A DNA stretch of 17,407 nt, from positions 1 through 17,407 of the forward strand of contig CAIYOB010001429.1 of assembly GCA_903927685.1 (NCBI GenBank). The letters are read 5' to 3'. The translations under genes were made by a program, and so were the position numbers. Position 1 is the stretch's first letter. Every line of letters begins with the position of its first letter. This DNA comes from an uncultured Planctomycetaceae bacterium (lineage in GTDB: Bacteria; Planctomycetota; Planctomycetia; Pirellulales; Pirellulaceae). Below, piece after piece: positions 7,834 to 15,881 of the stretch. The notes below the pieces were generated by a model, which made no database searches, was not told the DNA's origin, and saw nothing but the letters and a program-made list of their open reading frames with translations.

Positions 7834-8233
7834 GGCTCGTTAGACCAACCCTGGCGAATCTGCATGGCCACGCGCGGACGCCCGGCATGTTCGGCAATTC
7901 TGTTGCGTTCGGTGCTGCCCGTGCGATTCCTCCGGGCGTTGTTACCGCGCCAGCTGGCACAGCCGGAGCAGGATGGATTCTGTCCCGACGAAATGGTTGG
8001 CAAACTGGCAACCGGACCGTTGCAGATTTCCGAAATGGAAAATGTTAACTTCTGTTAGGCGGAACTTTTGTACGCGCTATGGCATCTGTACAGGGGCTTG
8101 CTCCTGAAGCTTGTCCCTTCTACGGATCGCATCCGCTCGACAGGACAGTGGAATTTGCCCACTGGCGTTGTTAAACTGGCGAAGATTGGCGACCTCGGCC
8201 GTAATTTAATCGAGTTTGAGAGAGGGTCACGTC
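7834..8233. other. 400-bp leader region before the giant surface-protein gene
   Basis: No supportable gene is visible; short frames at 7864-8058 and 8068-8274 lack similarity and good starts. The last bases hold GAGAGAGGG (8218-8226), the ribosome-binding site of the surface-protein gene. A TAATTTAAT tract near 8202-8210 could belong to a promoter, but no -35 fits it. The length suggests a long 5' leader or an unusual promoter. Confidence 0.5.
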
Positions 8234-11200
8234 GTGAATTCGCGATTTCTGAAGGCGTCCAAGGCGTTGCGTGAGAGGCTGAATGGTAAACCGCGGCAGC
8301 CTGCCCGAGCGAAGAAACGCCAGAATCGGTTACGGTTTGAATCGTTAGAGGATCGACGGCTGCTGGCGGCCTCGCCGGCGCTATTGAGTTCCGTCGAAGG
8401 ATTCAACATCGATGACAACGCGTTCAACACGGGAGCCTCCTACGTCCAGCCGCCTGATCCTTATGGGGCGGTGGGGCAGAACCACATCGTCAACGTGGGC
8501 AACGTATCCATTCAGTTCTTCTCGAAGGCTGGCGCACAGCAGTATCACACCAGCCTGAAGAACTTCTTCTCGCCCCTGCGCCCCGACTACGGCGTTTTCG
8601 ACCCCAAGGTCCTCTACGATCAATACTCGAACCGTTTTGTCGTCGTGGCCTTGGAAGCGTATGAAGTCGGAAACGGGGACCTGTTTGACATGTCCCGGAT
8701 CATGTTGGCGGTTTCCGATGACGCCGATCCGAATGGAAATTGGTATTTCCACTCGATCGACGGGATGGTGAACGTTCCCGACCCGACCACGCCCGGAGTG
8801 AATCTCATTTGCTGGACGGACTATCCGGGCTTTGCGCTGGATGAAGAAGCCCTGTATGTGACGGGCAACCTGTTCGAATTTGGGACGGGCGATTCGTACG
8901 GTAATCGGCTGTGGATCGTGGACAAGGGGCTGGGCAAGGGCGGCTTTTACGACAACGGCGCCGCCGCGGTCAACATCTACGATCCTGCCACCCTGACCGG
9001 CGTGGACTTTTCGGGAAACAACACGCTGGCCCAGAACTTCCGCAACATGCAGCCGGCCCATGTGTTCGGTACGGCTCCCACCGGGGTTGGTACCTGGCTG
9101 GCCCTGTACGACGGGCTGAGCAACGGCGTGGAGGAGTTCGTCGATGTCATTCGCGTCAACAATCCGTTGACGACGCCCACGTTCACGAGGTTCTCGATCA
9201 ACGTCGGCGACATCGAGGACACGACGATTCCGATCGACTTCTTGGCGCCCCAGCGCGGCGTCGCCGCCACCATCGACTTTGGCGACCGGCGGACCACGAA
9301 TGCGGTCTGGCGTGACAATGCGTTGTACGTGGCGACGGTGGTCTATCCCAAAACTGGGCCCGACATCAATCAGATCACGGCACATTGGTTCAAATTCGAT
9401 ACGACGAATGCCCAGGCTCTGAAGTTGTCGGATCAAGGCAACGTGGGCGGTGAGGAGTTGGGCTGGCACGTGAACACCGGCTGGCCGGCCGTCCAAGTTG
9501 ACGCGCAGGGCAACATGGCCATCGGGTTTGCGGCGGCCGGGCCGAACCTGTACGCGGGTGCGTACTATGCAGTCCGGGCGGCCAGCGATCCAGCGGGCAC
9601 CGTCCGGACCGCGGGGACCGTGGCGGCAGGCTTGGATTCCTACGGCTATCCACCGTCCGCAACGATGCGTTGGGGTGATTACACAAGTATCGCCTTGGAC
9701 CCCACCGACGGCGTGACGTTTTGGGCTTACAACGAATACGCCCTGCCCAGTCAGATCCTGCCCGGACGTTGGGGCACGCGCTGGGGCAGTTTCCGATTGG
9801 CCGATGCCGTGACGCCTCCGCCTACCGGACCAGCGACGATCACGGGTTTGGTCTGGCACGATTTGGACGAGAACCGAAAACGCGACCTGACGGAAGCCGG
9901 CCTGAGCGGCTGGACCGTCTATGCCGACCTGGACGGCGACGGCGAACGGGACATCGGCGAGCCTTCGGTCAAGACCGATTCGCAGGGGAAATACACGATC
10001 AGCAATCTCACCGTGACCGGGAACACCGTGACTATTCGGGAAGCGATCAAACCCGGCTGGCGGCAGACCCTCCCCGGCGATCCGCTGCTGTCGCACGTGG
10101 TGACACTGACCGGGACGACGATCTCGAATATCAACTTTGGCAACAGCGACAACGATGGGTTCGATCACGGCGACGCGCCGGCTCCCTATCCCACCCTGGA
10201 GTCGGCCAACGGCCCGACGCATGCGATCCTGACCGGCTTGGGCTTGGGCGTCGAGTCGACGGACGGCTTGATCCCCATCGTGGACGGCGAGCCCGACGGC
10301 CTGCCGGACTCGGCCGCCCTGGGCGACGATAATGACAATACCGACGACGAGAACGGAATCGTGTTCGGGGCCGGTTTGGCGCCGGGCAAGGCTGCGACGG
10401 TCACTGTCACGGTGTCCACGGGAGCGAACGCCCCCGGCATGCTCCAAGGCTGGATCGACTTTAACCGCGACGGCGACTGGGCGGACGCTGGCGAGCAGGT
10501 ATTTGTAAATCGGGCCTTGGCTGCGGGGACTCACGTCCTGACGATCAATGTGCCGAGCACGGCGATCCCCGGCACGACCTTTGCCCGCTTCCGCTACGGC
10601 TATGAAAACAACCTGTCCTACGTCGGCGCGTCCTATGCGGGCGAAGTCGAGGATTACCGGGTCGACATCCTGTCGGACAAGCCGGTGGCGGTCGACGACA
10701 ACTACACGGTGGACCAGGACAGCCGCGACAACGTGTTCGATGTCCTGGCCAACGACATTCCCAGTTCGAGTGGCATCGCCAACCTGAGGATCAAGACGCT
10801 GAACACGAGCGGGACCTCAGGCACGGCCACCTTTGACAACAATGGCACCCCGAGCGATTACACCGACGACTTTATCCGCTATACGCCCGCCCCCGGGGCG
10901 TTTGCACCCGACGCATTCGCGTACACGGTCGAAGATACGGTCTCCGGGGTCACCGACGCGGCGACCGTGTACATCACCGTCATCCAGTCCGGCGGCAATG
11001 CGCCGTTCGCGGTTGACGACAGCTATCTGGTGCCGCCGCAGCCGACTGGCGTGACGGCCGACTTCACCGGATCCGCCCCCTACCTATTGGATGTACTGAA
11101 GAACGATCGTGTCGGTCCGACAGGCTCGATCACGATCCCCAGCGGCGGACTGGATACCACGGGGACCGTGGGCACGGTCACCTGGGACTCCGCCACGCAG

Positions 11201-12961
11201 AAGGTGCGGTACACGCCGCCTGCCAGTTTCAACGGCACGGATCAGTTCCGGTACACCATTCGCGACTCGAACAACGCGACATCGATCGGCACGGTGACGA
11301 TCCAGACGGGCACGACTCGCACCGCCGATGACTTGGTGCGATATCGGCTCGTCACCACGGACTTGAACGGCAATCCGATCACGGAGATCGGGCAGGGCTT
11401 GCAGTTCCAGGTGATGGCCTATGTCAAGGACATGCGGAATGAAACCGGCTACCAGCAGGTGCCAGGACTTCCGACTAGCGACAAAGGTGTCTATTCCGCG
11501 TACATGGACCTGCTGTACGACTCGGGCCTGGTTTCCTACGCCGGACCGGTGACGTTTTCGTCGGATTACCCGGACGGCCAGTTCTTTGACGCCACGGTGC
11601 CCGGGACGTTGAATGAGATTGGTGCCTTCCGTGGCAGCCTTGGTCTTCCCCCCACCGAGCGACTGCTGTTCAAGGCCGTATTCACCGCAACCGCCTTGGG
11701 CACGGCCAAGTTCAAGAGCGACCCGGCCGATGTGCTGCCGTTGCACGAGACGGCGTTGAACAAGCCGGTAGCTACCTCGGTCGACTACCCGTACATCGAT
11801 TACCAGGCGGCCTCGATCAATGTCGTCGAGTCTCCCGACTTGGTGCAGATCCGCTTGCAGGCCGTGGACCTGCAGGGGAACCCATTGACCAACAATCAAG
11901 TCGCGGCCGGGACCCAGTTCTATGTCCGGGCGTTGGTCGACGACATCCGAACCACGGTGCCCACCAGCGAGCAAGGTGCGTTTTCGGCGTACTTGGACAT
12001 CACGTACAATTCGACGCTGGCCCGCCCCGTGACCGTGCCCACATCGCAGAACCCATTGGGCTTCGACATCACCGCGGGGCCGTTGTTCGGAAACCTCAAA
12101 GGCATCAACCAGACGCCGGCCGGCACTCAGACTTGGTATATCGACGAGGTTGGCGCCTACCAGGGCCTGACCGCAACCACGTTTGGGGGCGAACAACTGC
12201 TGTTCCAGATCAAGTTTGTCGCCCAAGCCGGCGGCAGCGGGACACTGACCTTTGCGGCCGACCCGGCCGACGATCTGCCGTTGAACGAGACCACGCTGAT
12301 CAAGCCGGATCCCGGGATTTCCGTCCCGCCAGCCCAGGTCCGCTACGTGAGCACCCCCGCGATCGTGGTCATCGGCGGCTCGGGCGAGGGTGAATTCACC
12401 AACCCCAGCAACCGTTACGATGTCAACAACGACGGCTTTGCCACGCCCATCGACGTGTTGGCGCTGATCAACTTCCTGAACACGGCTGGCACAACGGATT
12501 TGACGCCTTGGGCGGCGGGCGGCGAGGGCGAATCCGGGGGCCCCTTCTACGACGTGAATTCCGACAATTTCATCTCCCCGAGCGACGTGTTGAGCATCGT
12601 GAACTATCTCAACAGCTCGGCCCTGCAGGCCATGGGCGAAGGAGAGGCGGTGGAGGGGCTGGTGGCGGTAGTCCTGCCGGCCGAGGCCGGCGCCGGGCCG
12701 AAAACGATCGCTTGGCCGGCGGAGCAGGTCGCCGCGTCTTCGGCGGCTGTTGCGATCGGCCGGGAGAGCGATGCGGAGGCGGCTTGGTGGGTGGCGGAGG
12801 ACGAGGAGCCCACCGACTACTTCGCGGGTCTTGGCGAGCAAGGCGATGAGCCCGCCGAGGCTTCACTTCAGGGCCTGTTGAACGAGGGCTTGGCCGATGA
12901 CATCGCCCACGCCTGGGCCTTGGGAACTGCCTCGGACGGCCTGCTGGACGACTTGATCTAG
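8234..12961 (+). CDS. Giant planctomycete surface protein with paired dockerin repeats
   Basis: This 1575-residue protein starts with a basic segment and then FESLEDRRLLAA (35-46), the planctomycete extracellular-protein motif. Domains follow in order: a propeller-like region (about 50-530, ending in RWGDYTSIALDP and WGTRWGSF motifs); an SdrD B-like repeat (534-638); a GEVED-type domain (640-815, with DFNRDGDWADAGEQVF and GEVEDYRV); two cadherin-like/Big_9 domains (816-918, 921-1029), each opening with AVDD; two related cohesin-like sandwiches (1029-1198, 1199-1380); and two dockerin-type calcium loops, YDVNNDGFATPIDVLALINFLN-like (about 1393) and YDVNSDNFISPSDVLSI (about 1438). Gly/Glu-rich linkers and an acidic tail end it. 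No classical hydrophobic signal peptide is visible. The GTG at 8234 is chosen because GAGGG lies 7 bases upstream; a TTG at 8216 would be the alternative. Likely cell-surface adhesion or matrix, partner unknown. Confidence 0.9.
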   Translation: MNSRFLKASKALRERLNGKPRQPARAKKRQNRLRFESLEDRRLLAASPALLSSVEGFNIDDNAFNTGASYVQPPDPYGAVGQNHIVNVGNVSIQFFSKAGAQQYHTSLKNFFSPLRPDYGVFDPKVLYDQYSNRFVVVALEAYEVGNGDLFDMSRIMLAVSDDADPNGNWYFHSIDGMVNVPDPTTPGVNLICWTDYPGFALDEEALYVTGNLFEFGTGDSYGNRLWIVDKGLGKGGFYDNGAAAVNIYDPATLTGVDFSGNNTLAQNFRNMQPAHVFGTAPTGVGTWLALYDGLSNGVEEFVDVIRVNNPLTTPTFTRFSINVGDIEDTTIPIDFLAPQRGVAATIDFGDRRTTNAVWRDNALYVATVVYPKTGPDINQITAHWFKFDTTNAQALKLSDQGNVGGEELGWHVNTGWPAVQVDAQGNMAIGFAAAGPNLYAGAYYAVRAASDPAGTVRTAGTVAAGLDSYGYPPSATMRWGDYTSIALDPTDGVTFWAYNEYALPSQILPGRWGTRWGSFRLADAVTPPPTGPATITGLVWHDLDENRKRDLTEAGLSGWTVYADLDGDGERDIGEPSVKTDSQGKYTISNLTVTGNTVTIREAIKPGWRQTLPGDPLLSHVVTLTGTTISNINFGNSDNDGFDHGDAPAPYPTLESANGPTHAILTGLGLGVESTDGLIPIVDGEPDGLPDSAALGDDNDNTDDENGIVFGAGLAPGKAATVTVTVSTGANAPGMLQGWIDFNRDGDWADAGEQVFVNRALAAGTHVLTINVPSTAIPGTTFARFRYGYENNLSYVGASYAGEVEDYRVDILSDKPVAVDDNYTVDQDSRDNVFDVLANDIPSSSGIANLRIKTLNTSGTSGTATFDNNGTPSDYTDDFIRYTPAPGAFAPDAFAYTVEDTVSGVTDAATVYITVIQSGGNAPFAVDDSYLVPPQPTGVTADFTGSAPYLLDVLKNDRVGPTGSITIPSGGLDTTGTVGTVTWDSATQKVRYTPPASFNGTDQFRYTIRDSNNATSIGTVTIQTGTTRTADDLVRYRLVTTDLNGNPITEIGQGLQFQVMAYVKDMRNETGYQQVPGLPTSDKGVYSAYMDLLYDSGLVSYAGPVTFSSDYPDGQFFDATVPGTLNEIGAFRGSLGLPPTERLLFKAVFTATALGTAKFKSDPADVLPLHETALNKPVATSVDYPYIDYQAASINVVESPDLVQIRLQAVDLQGNPLTNNQVAAGTQFYVRALVDDIRTTVPTSEQGAFSAYLDITYNSTLARPVTVPTSQNPLGFDITAGPLFGNLKGINQTPAGTQTWYIDEVGAYQGLTATTFGGEQLLFQIKFVAQAGGSGTLTFAADPADDLPLNETTLIKPDPGISVPPAQVRYVSTPAIVVIGGSGEGEFTNPSNRYDVNNDGFATPIDVLALINFLNTAGTTDLTPWAAGGEGESGGPFYDVNSDNFISPSDVLSIVNYLNSSALQAMGEGEAVEGLVAVVLPAEAGAGPKTIAWPAEQVAASSAAVAIGRESDAEAAWWVAEDEEPTDYFAGLGEQGDEPAEASLQGLLNEGLADDIAHAWALGTASDGLLDDLI
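11318..12371 (+). repeat. Tandem cohesin-like domain pair inside the surface protein
   Basis: Two copies of about 170-180 residues (11318-11827 and 11828-12371) share the same succession of motifs: V..RL...DL.GNP near the start, a GxxSAYLD- or VYSAYMD-type strand, an E(I/V)GA(F/Y) turn, LLF, and a final DPAD.LPL.ET.L.KP. The DNA copies have diverged, but the last block is still visibly similar. This indicates an old internal duplication. The copies directly precede the dockerin loops. Confidence 0.75.
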
Positions 12962-12979
12962 TGCGAACGCGTGAGCGTG

Positions 12980-13008
12980 CGGGGCCTTTCGCTATCGGAA
13001 AGGCCCCG
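12980..13008 (+). terminator. Strong hairpin after the surface-protein gene
   Basis: CGGGGCCTTTC and GAAAGGCCCCG form a perfect 11-bp stem around the 7-base loop GCTATCG, starting 19 bases past the stop codon. There is no T-run, which is common in GC-rich bacteria. Position and stability make it the best terminator candidate in the window. Confidence 0.75.
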
Positions 13009-13090
13009 GCGGGGCGTGCGGCGCTGTCGCAGAGCCGGAGGGAGCTTGGCAAGCCGGCAGAAATTCTGCGAAATCAGCGGCAACCGGGTG

Positions 13091-13123
13091 TTGACAGCGC
13101 GCCAATCTTTCTGCTCATATAGT
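13091..13123 (+). promoter_or_regulatory. Possible promoter of the FHA gene
   Basis: A perfect TTGACA (13091-13096) is followed by CATATAGT; the -10 would be CATATA (13116, 19-base spacer) or TATAGT (13118, 21-base spacer), both longer than ideal. It lies after the terminator and about 120 bases before the FHA start. The leader in between contains a small TGCGG...CCGCA hairpin near 13142-13156. Confidence 0.4.
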
Positions 13124-13240
13124 GACATCGGTAAGGGGGGATGCGGTTGTGCCGCAGTTCCATCCTCCTGCCGAGGGTCATCCTTCCCGATTGCAGTCCG
13201 CCCGCCGCGACGCCGTCCTTCCCGCAGGTTAAGACCGGCC

Positions 13241-13582
13241 ATGAGCCTTGCCGCCAAGTTGATCGCCCAGGATCTGTTCGTGTCGTTCCGTGAAATCGCC
13301 TTGACCGAGTTTCCGCTCCATCTGGGACGCGGGCCGGAGGCAGATGTCCAGGTCGGGGACCGCTGGGTCAGCCGGGAGCATTGCGAGATCGACTGTGTCG
13401 ATAACGTGCTGTTGGTCCGAGACCTGGGCTCCAAGCACGGCACGTTCGTCAACGGCCGGTCCGTACTGGAAGCGGAACTTCGCCCCGGCGATCTGCTGAA
13501 CATCGGGATCACGCGTTTCGTCGTCCAGTACGATTCCGCCACGGCACGGGCGTCGCGGCAAGAGGCGGCGCTGGTTTCCTGA
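13241..13582 (+). CDS. Free-standing FHA-domain protein
   Basis: This 113-residue protein consists almost entirely of one forkhead-associated domain, a phosphothreonine-binding module. The signature is complete: LGR at 28-30, SREH at 44-47, LGSKHGTFVNG at 62-72, with His in place of the more usual Asn before GT. The ribosome-binding site is weak (AGGTT about 12 bases upstream), yet the ATG at 13241 places the first domain strand right at the N-terminus; the same frame is open further upstream to 12971 without plausible protein. Such proteins usually read out Ser/Thr kinase signalling, but no kinase is in this window. Its stop is 4 bp from that of the convergent mqnD gene, with no terminator between. 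Confidence 0.88.
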   Translation: MSLAAKLIAQDLFVSFREIALTEFPLHLGRGPEADVQVGDRWVSREHCEIDCVDNVLLVRDLGSKHGTFVNGRSVLEAELRPGDLLNIGITRFVVQYDSATARASRQEAALVS

Positions 13583-13586
13583 GCGT

Positions 13587-14459
13587 TCACGAAGGCTCGC
13601 CGACGAACTCGGGGATCGTTAAGCGCGGGATCACCCCTGCCTCGAAGCCCCGCTGTAGCAGCAGGGCGACCGCTTGACGCCCCGCGGCCCCGAAATCCAG
13701 GGTCCAGTCATTGACGTACATCGCCACGAACCGGTCGGCCTTGCTGCGATCCAGGCCGCGGCCAAAGGTCAACGCGTAATCCAACGCTTCTTCCCGGTGG
13801 TCCAGGCCGTATTGAATGCTCGCCTTCAGCAACCGATCCACGTCGCGGATCGTCTGGGCTGCCAAATCCTTCCGGATCCCGTTGGCCCCCAGTGGCAAGG
13901 GCAGACCGGTCTGCTCGTGCCACCAGACTCCCAGATCGACCACCAAGTGCAAGCCGGTCTGGTCGTAGGTCAGTTGTCCCTCGTGGATGATCAGTCCGGC
14001 GTCGATCGGCCGGCCTTGATACTCGCCCGCCAGCGTTGCCTCCAAGATTTGGTCAAACGGCACCACAACATGCGGGAAATCGGCGTTCAGGCACAGACGA
14101 AGGGCCAGGTATGCCGTCGTCAACGTCCCCGGCACGGCGATGGTCCGCATCCGGAATTCCTCCTTGGCCGCAGGTTGCCTGGCTACGAGCATCGGGCCGT
14201 AGCGGTCGCCCATGCTGGCCCCGCTGGTGCACAGGGTGTATTTGTCGGCGAGGTACGCATAGGCGTGCACGCTGAGCGCGGTCAGCTCTAGATCGCCTTG
14301 AAATGCCCGGCGGTTTAGCGTCTCGATATCGACCAATTCGTGCACGAACCGCAGGCTGCCCGTATCCAACTTGTCCTTGGCCAGCGCGAAAAACATGAAG
14401 GCATCGTCGGAATCGGGGCTGTGACCGACGCGAATCAACGTCTGGGGCTCTTGAGTCAC
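13587..14459 (-). CDS. mqnD: MqnD-type 1,4-dihydroxy-6-naphthoate synthase
   Basis: This 290-residue protein belongs to the MqnA/MqnD family and most resembles MqnD, which forms 1,4-dihydroxy-6-naphthoate from cyclic dehypoxanthine futalosine in the alternative menaquinone pathway. Features seen: HSPDSDDAFMFFAL at 13-26 (phosphate/substrate loop; canonical members read SPCPNDTF), LTALSVHAY at 59-67, LIIHEGQLTY at 156-165 with H159 as likely catalytic His, and PLPLGANGIRKDLA at 187-200. The fold is that of periplasmic binding proteins, but no signal peptide is present. The GTG at 14459 is preferred (AGAGAAAG upstream); a TTG at 14510 would add 17 residues of poor quality. No other mqn gene is nearby. 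A binding protein of another pathway is the main alternative. Confidence 0.8.
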   Translation of the reverse strand: MTQEPQTLIRVGHSPDSDDAFMFFALAKDKLDTGSLRFVHELVDIETLNRRAFQGDLELTALSVHAYAYLADKYTLCTSGASMGDRYGPMLVARQPAAKEEFRMRTIAVPGTLTTAYLALRLCLNADFPHVVVPFDQILEATLAGEYQGRPIDAGLIIHEGQLTYDQTGLHLVVDLGVWWHEQTGLPLPLGANGIRKDLAAQTIRDVDRLLKASIQYGLDHREEALDYALTFGRGLDRSKADRFVAMYVNDWTLDFGAAGRQAVALLLQRGFEAGVIPRLTIPEFVGEPS

Positions 14460-14504
14460 GGGAAGCTTTCTCTGGCGAGAATCGGTTTGGGGACGGTAAC
14501 ACGC

Positions 14505-14525
14505 AGCCAAGCCTTAACGCTTGGC
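14505..14525 (-). terminator. Hairpin between the secreted-protein gene and mqnD
   Basis: GCCAAGC (14506-14512) and GCTTGGC (14519-14525) form a perfect 7-bp stem with a 6-base loop, about 75 bases past the stop of the upstream gene and 46 before the mqnD start. No T-run follows. It could terminate the upstream transcript or sit in the mqnD leader. A short palindrome GATAGTCTATC (14537-14547) lies beside it and could be an operator. Confidence 0.4.
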
Positions 14526-14570
14526 AGCACGGAGGAGATAGTCTATCCCCAAGGCTGTAACTGCGAAACC

Positions 14571-14602
14571 GGCCAAACTTCAACTAGGCCAAACTTCAAC
14601 TA
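14571..14602. repeat. Perfect 16-bp tandem duplication at a stop codon
   Basis: GGCCAAACTTCAACTA occurs twice back to back (14571-14586 and 14587-14602). On the minus strand the second unit contains the TAG stop of the secreted-protein gene. Sixteen is not a multiple of three, so the extra copy lies in the 3' untranslated region and does not change the protein. It looks like recent slippage. Confidence 0.9.
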
Positions 14603-15568
14603 GCGGACGACAAAGACGCTGGGATCGTCGATGATCCACGGTGTGGACCAGTTGCGGCCGTCGTCCCCGCTGCACACGTTGAAGAAGAAGGTCTTGAATG
14701 CTTCGGCACGGAATCCGTAGGGCGCTTGCGCCCCCAGGTAATCCACCTGGGTCAAGGCGTCGACTCCGGGACTGGCATAATAGTGGACCAAGCCGTCGGG
14801 ACTGATCGACATCCCCAACGTCCACCAGCCCGTGGTCGTGATGGGCTGAGAACGAACGTCTTCGCCCTTCTCGTTGCCGCGGATCCGGAAATAGGCGTAG
14901 TCGTGGTCGTCAGCGCGGGCCTTGCTCTGGAACTCGATGAACAGCCCTGGCCAGTAGGTTTCCGTTTCCGGGCGGGACTGCGAGAACCGCACGCCGGGGC
15001 CGGCCTTGACGACGCTGGTTTCTACGGCAGCCCGGAACCCAAAGTGCGGTCCCGTCCGATTCTCCCAGTTGTCGACGGGGGGCAGAAACACGTGCACGAC
15101 AACGCTGGGGGACCAGGCGGCGGGGATCGATCCGCCCAGGCGGTAGTTGACGTCGGCGATCAAGTCGTCCTGCCCCAGGGAGTTCCGCGGCTGTCCCGGA
15201 ATCCCGGTCCACAGGGACTGCAGCAGTAGGGCTCCCTGACTGCCGGCCACTCCGCCCGCCGGCGTTGGCACCCGCTGGACAACATCCGGCTGGCCGCGGC
15301 GCATCCCCTCGTACCATCGCCCGTTCGCGGCTTCGCCGGCGGGGAGCCGATCCTGGTCGTCGAGGTCCCGTGTGACCTTGGGCAGATGGAACTGATAGCC
15401 CCAGCCCTGGTCCTCGAAATCGTCGCCGACTTGGGCCAGTCTCTGCCCCGTCCCCGGCACGACGGGCTGGGAGGAGGCCGGCAGTGCCTCACGCGTCCCG
15501 AAAGCGAGGGCCAAGGTAAAGATCAGCCCGAGGCGGGCCACCGAAAACCGCGTTGAAACAGCGCCCAT
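14600..15568 (-). CDS. Secreted protein of unknown function
   Basis: This 322-residue protein has a signal peptide: Arg residues at 7 and 12, a hydrophobic core at 13-23 and a probable cleavage near LPA at 29-31. I do not recognise a named family. The mature part is rich in Trp, Gly and aromatic residues and has patterns of a concanavalin/LamG-like beta sandwich (GLFIEFQSKA, YFRIRG, WWTLGMSISPDGLVHYY), but this is a weak inference. Only one Cys is present, so no disulfides are expected. The ATG at 15568 has a weak AAGAAG/GAG upstream region. It begins 37 bp after the small gene at 15606, so they probably share a transcript. Related proteins are likely limited to planctomycetes. Confidence 0.75.
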   Translation of the reverse strand: MGAVSTRFSVARLGLIFTLALAFGTREALPASSQPVVPGTGQRLAQVGDDFEDQGWGYQFHLPKVTRDLDDQDRLPAGEAANGRWYEGMRRGQPDVVQRVPTPAGGVAGSQGALLLQSLWTGIPGQPRNSLGQDDLIADVNYRLGGSIPAAWSPSVVVHVFLPPVDNWENRTGPHFGFRAAVETSVVKAGPGVRFSQSRPETETYWPGLFIEFQSKARADDHDYAYFRIRGNEKGEDVRSQPITTTGWWTLGMSISPDGLVHYYASPGVDALTQVDYLGAQAPYGFRAEAFKTFFFNVCSGDDGRNWSTPWIIDDPSVFVVR

Positions 15569-15605
15569 CTCTGACTCGCTTCTTTGAGGGGCCAGGCGTA
15601 CAGAC

Positions 15606-15881
15606 TCAGGCGGCCTTCCTGCCCTCCGCCTTGTTGTATCGAGCCGCCTCCGCGCTGGAGATCACGTTGGCCACCGTCCCGTCCCGCGCATGAAGTTTCA
15701 GCTGGTCCTCTTCGACAAACCAGATCGCTTGTAGGCCGCCGGCAAAGAACCGGCGTCCGCAGTAGACGTCGTGGCGGAGCAGAATGTGCTCGTTCAGCTG
15801 AAAGCCTACGTCGGCGCCCTGTTCGAGGAAGTGGCTGCGGACCGCGTTGCGCACCGCTTCCAACGCTTCGGCATGATGCAT
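15606..15881 (-). CDS. Small conserved-looking protein of unknown function
   Basis: This 91-residue protein has an amphipathic N-terminal helix (about 3-19) followed by a beta-rich core: HILLRHDVYCGRRF at 32-45, then LQAIWFVEEDQLKLH at 50-64. The pattern R..YCGRRF...G..A.WF.EEDQ.K looks like a small planctomycete family as I remember it, with no known function. No signal peptide or membrane segment is seen. Start choice matters: the ATG at 15881 has GAGAG 7 bases upstream and begins right at the helix, while an ATG at 15941 has a strong GGAGG but only 3 bases before it, and would add 20 residues. It is the first gene of a probable unit with the secreted-protein gene. Confidence 0.65.
   Translation of the reverse strand: MHHAEALEAVRNAVRSHFLEQGADVGFQLNEHILLRHDVYCGRRFFAGGLQAIWFVEEDQLKLHARDGTVANVISSAEAARYNKAEGRKAA

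Noticed and set aside
8068..8274. Short open frame before the surface-protein gene
   Set aside because: It overlaps the ribosome-binding site and start of the real gene in another frame and has no protein-like features.
8381..10534. 717-codon open frame on - inside the surface-protein gene
   Set aside because: It is the exact codon complement of the real gene, open because the same three sense codons are rare. No recognisable protein.
11084..12841. 585-codon open frame on - inside the surface-protein gene
   Set aside because: Same codon-complement effect; the plus strand encodes clear cadherin-like, cohesin-like and dockerin modules here.
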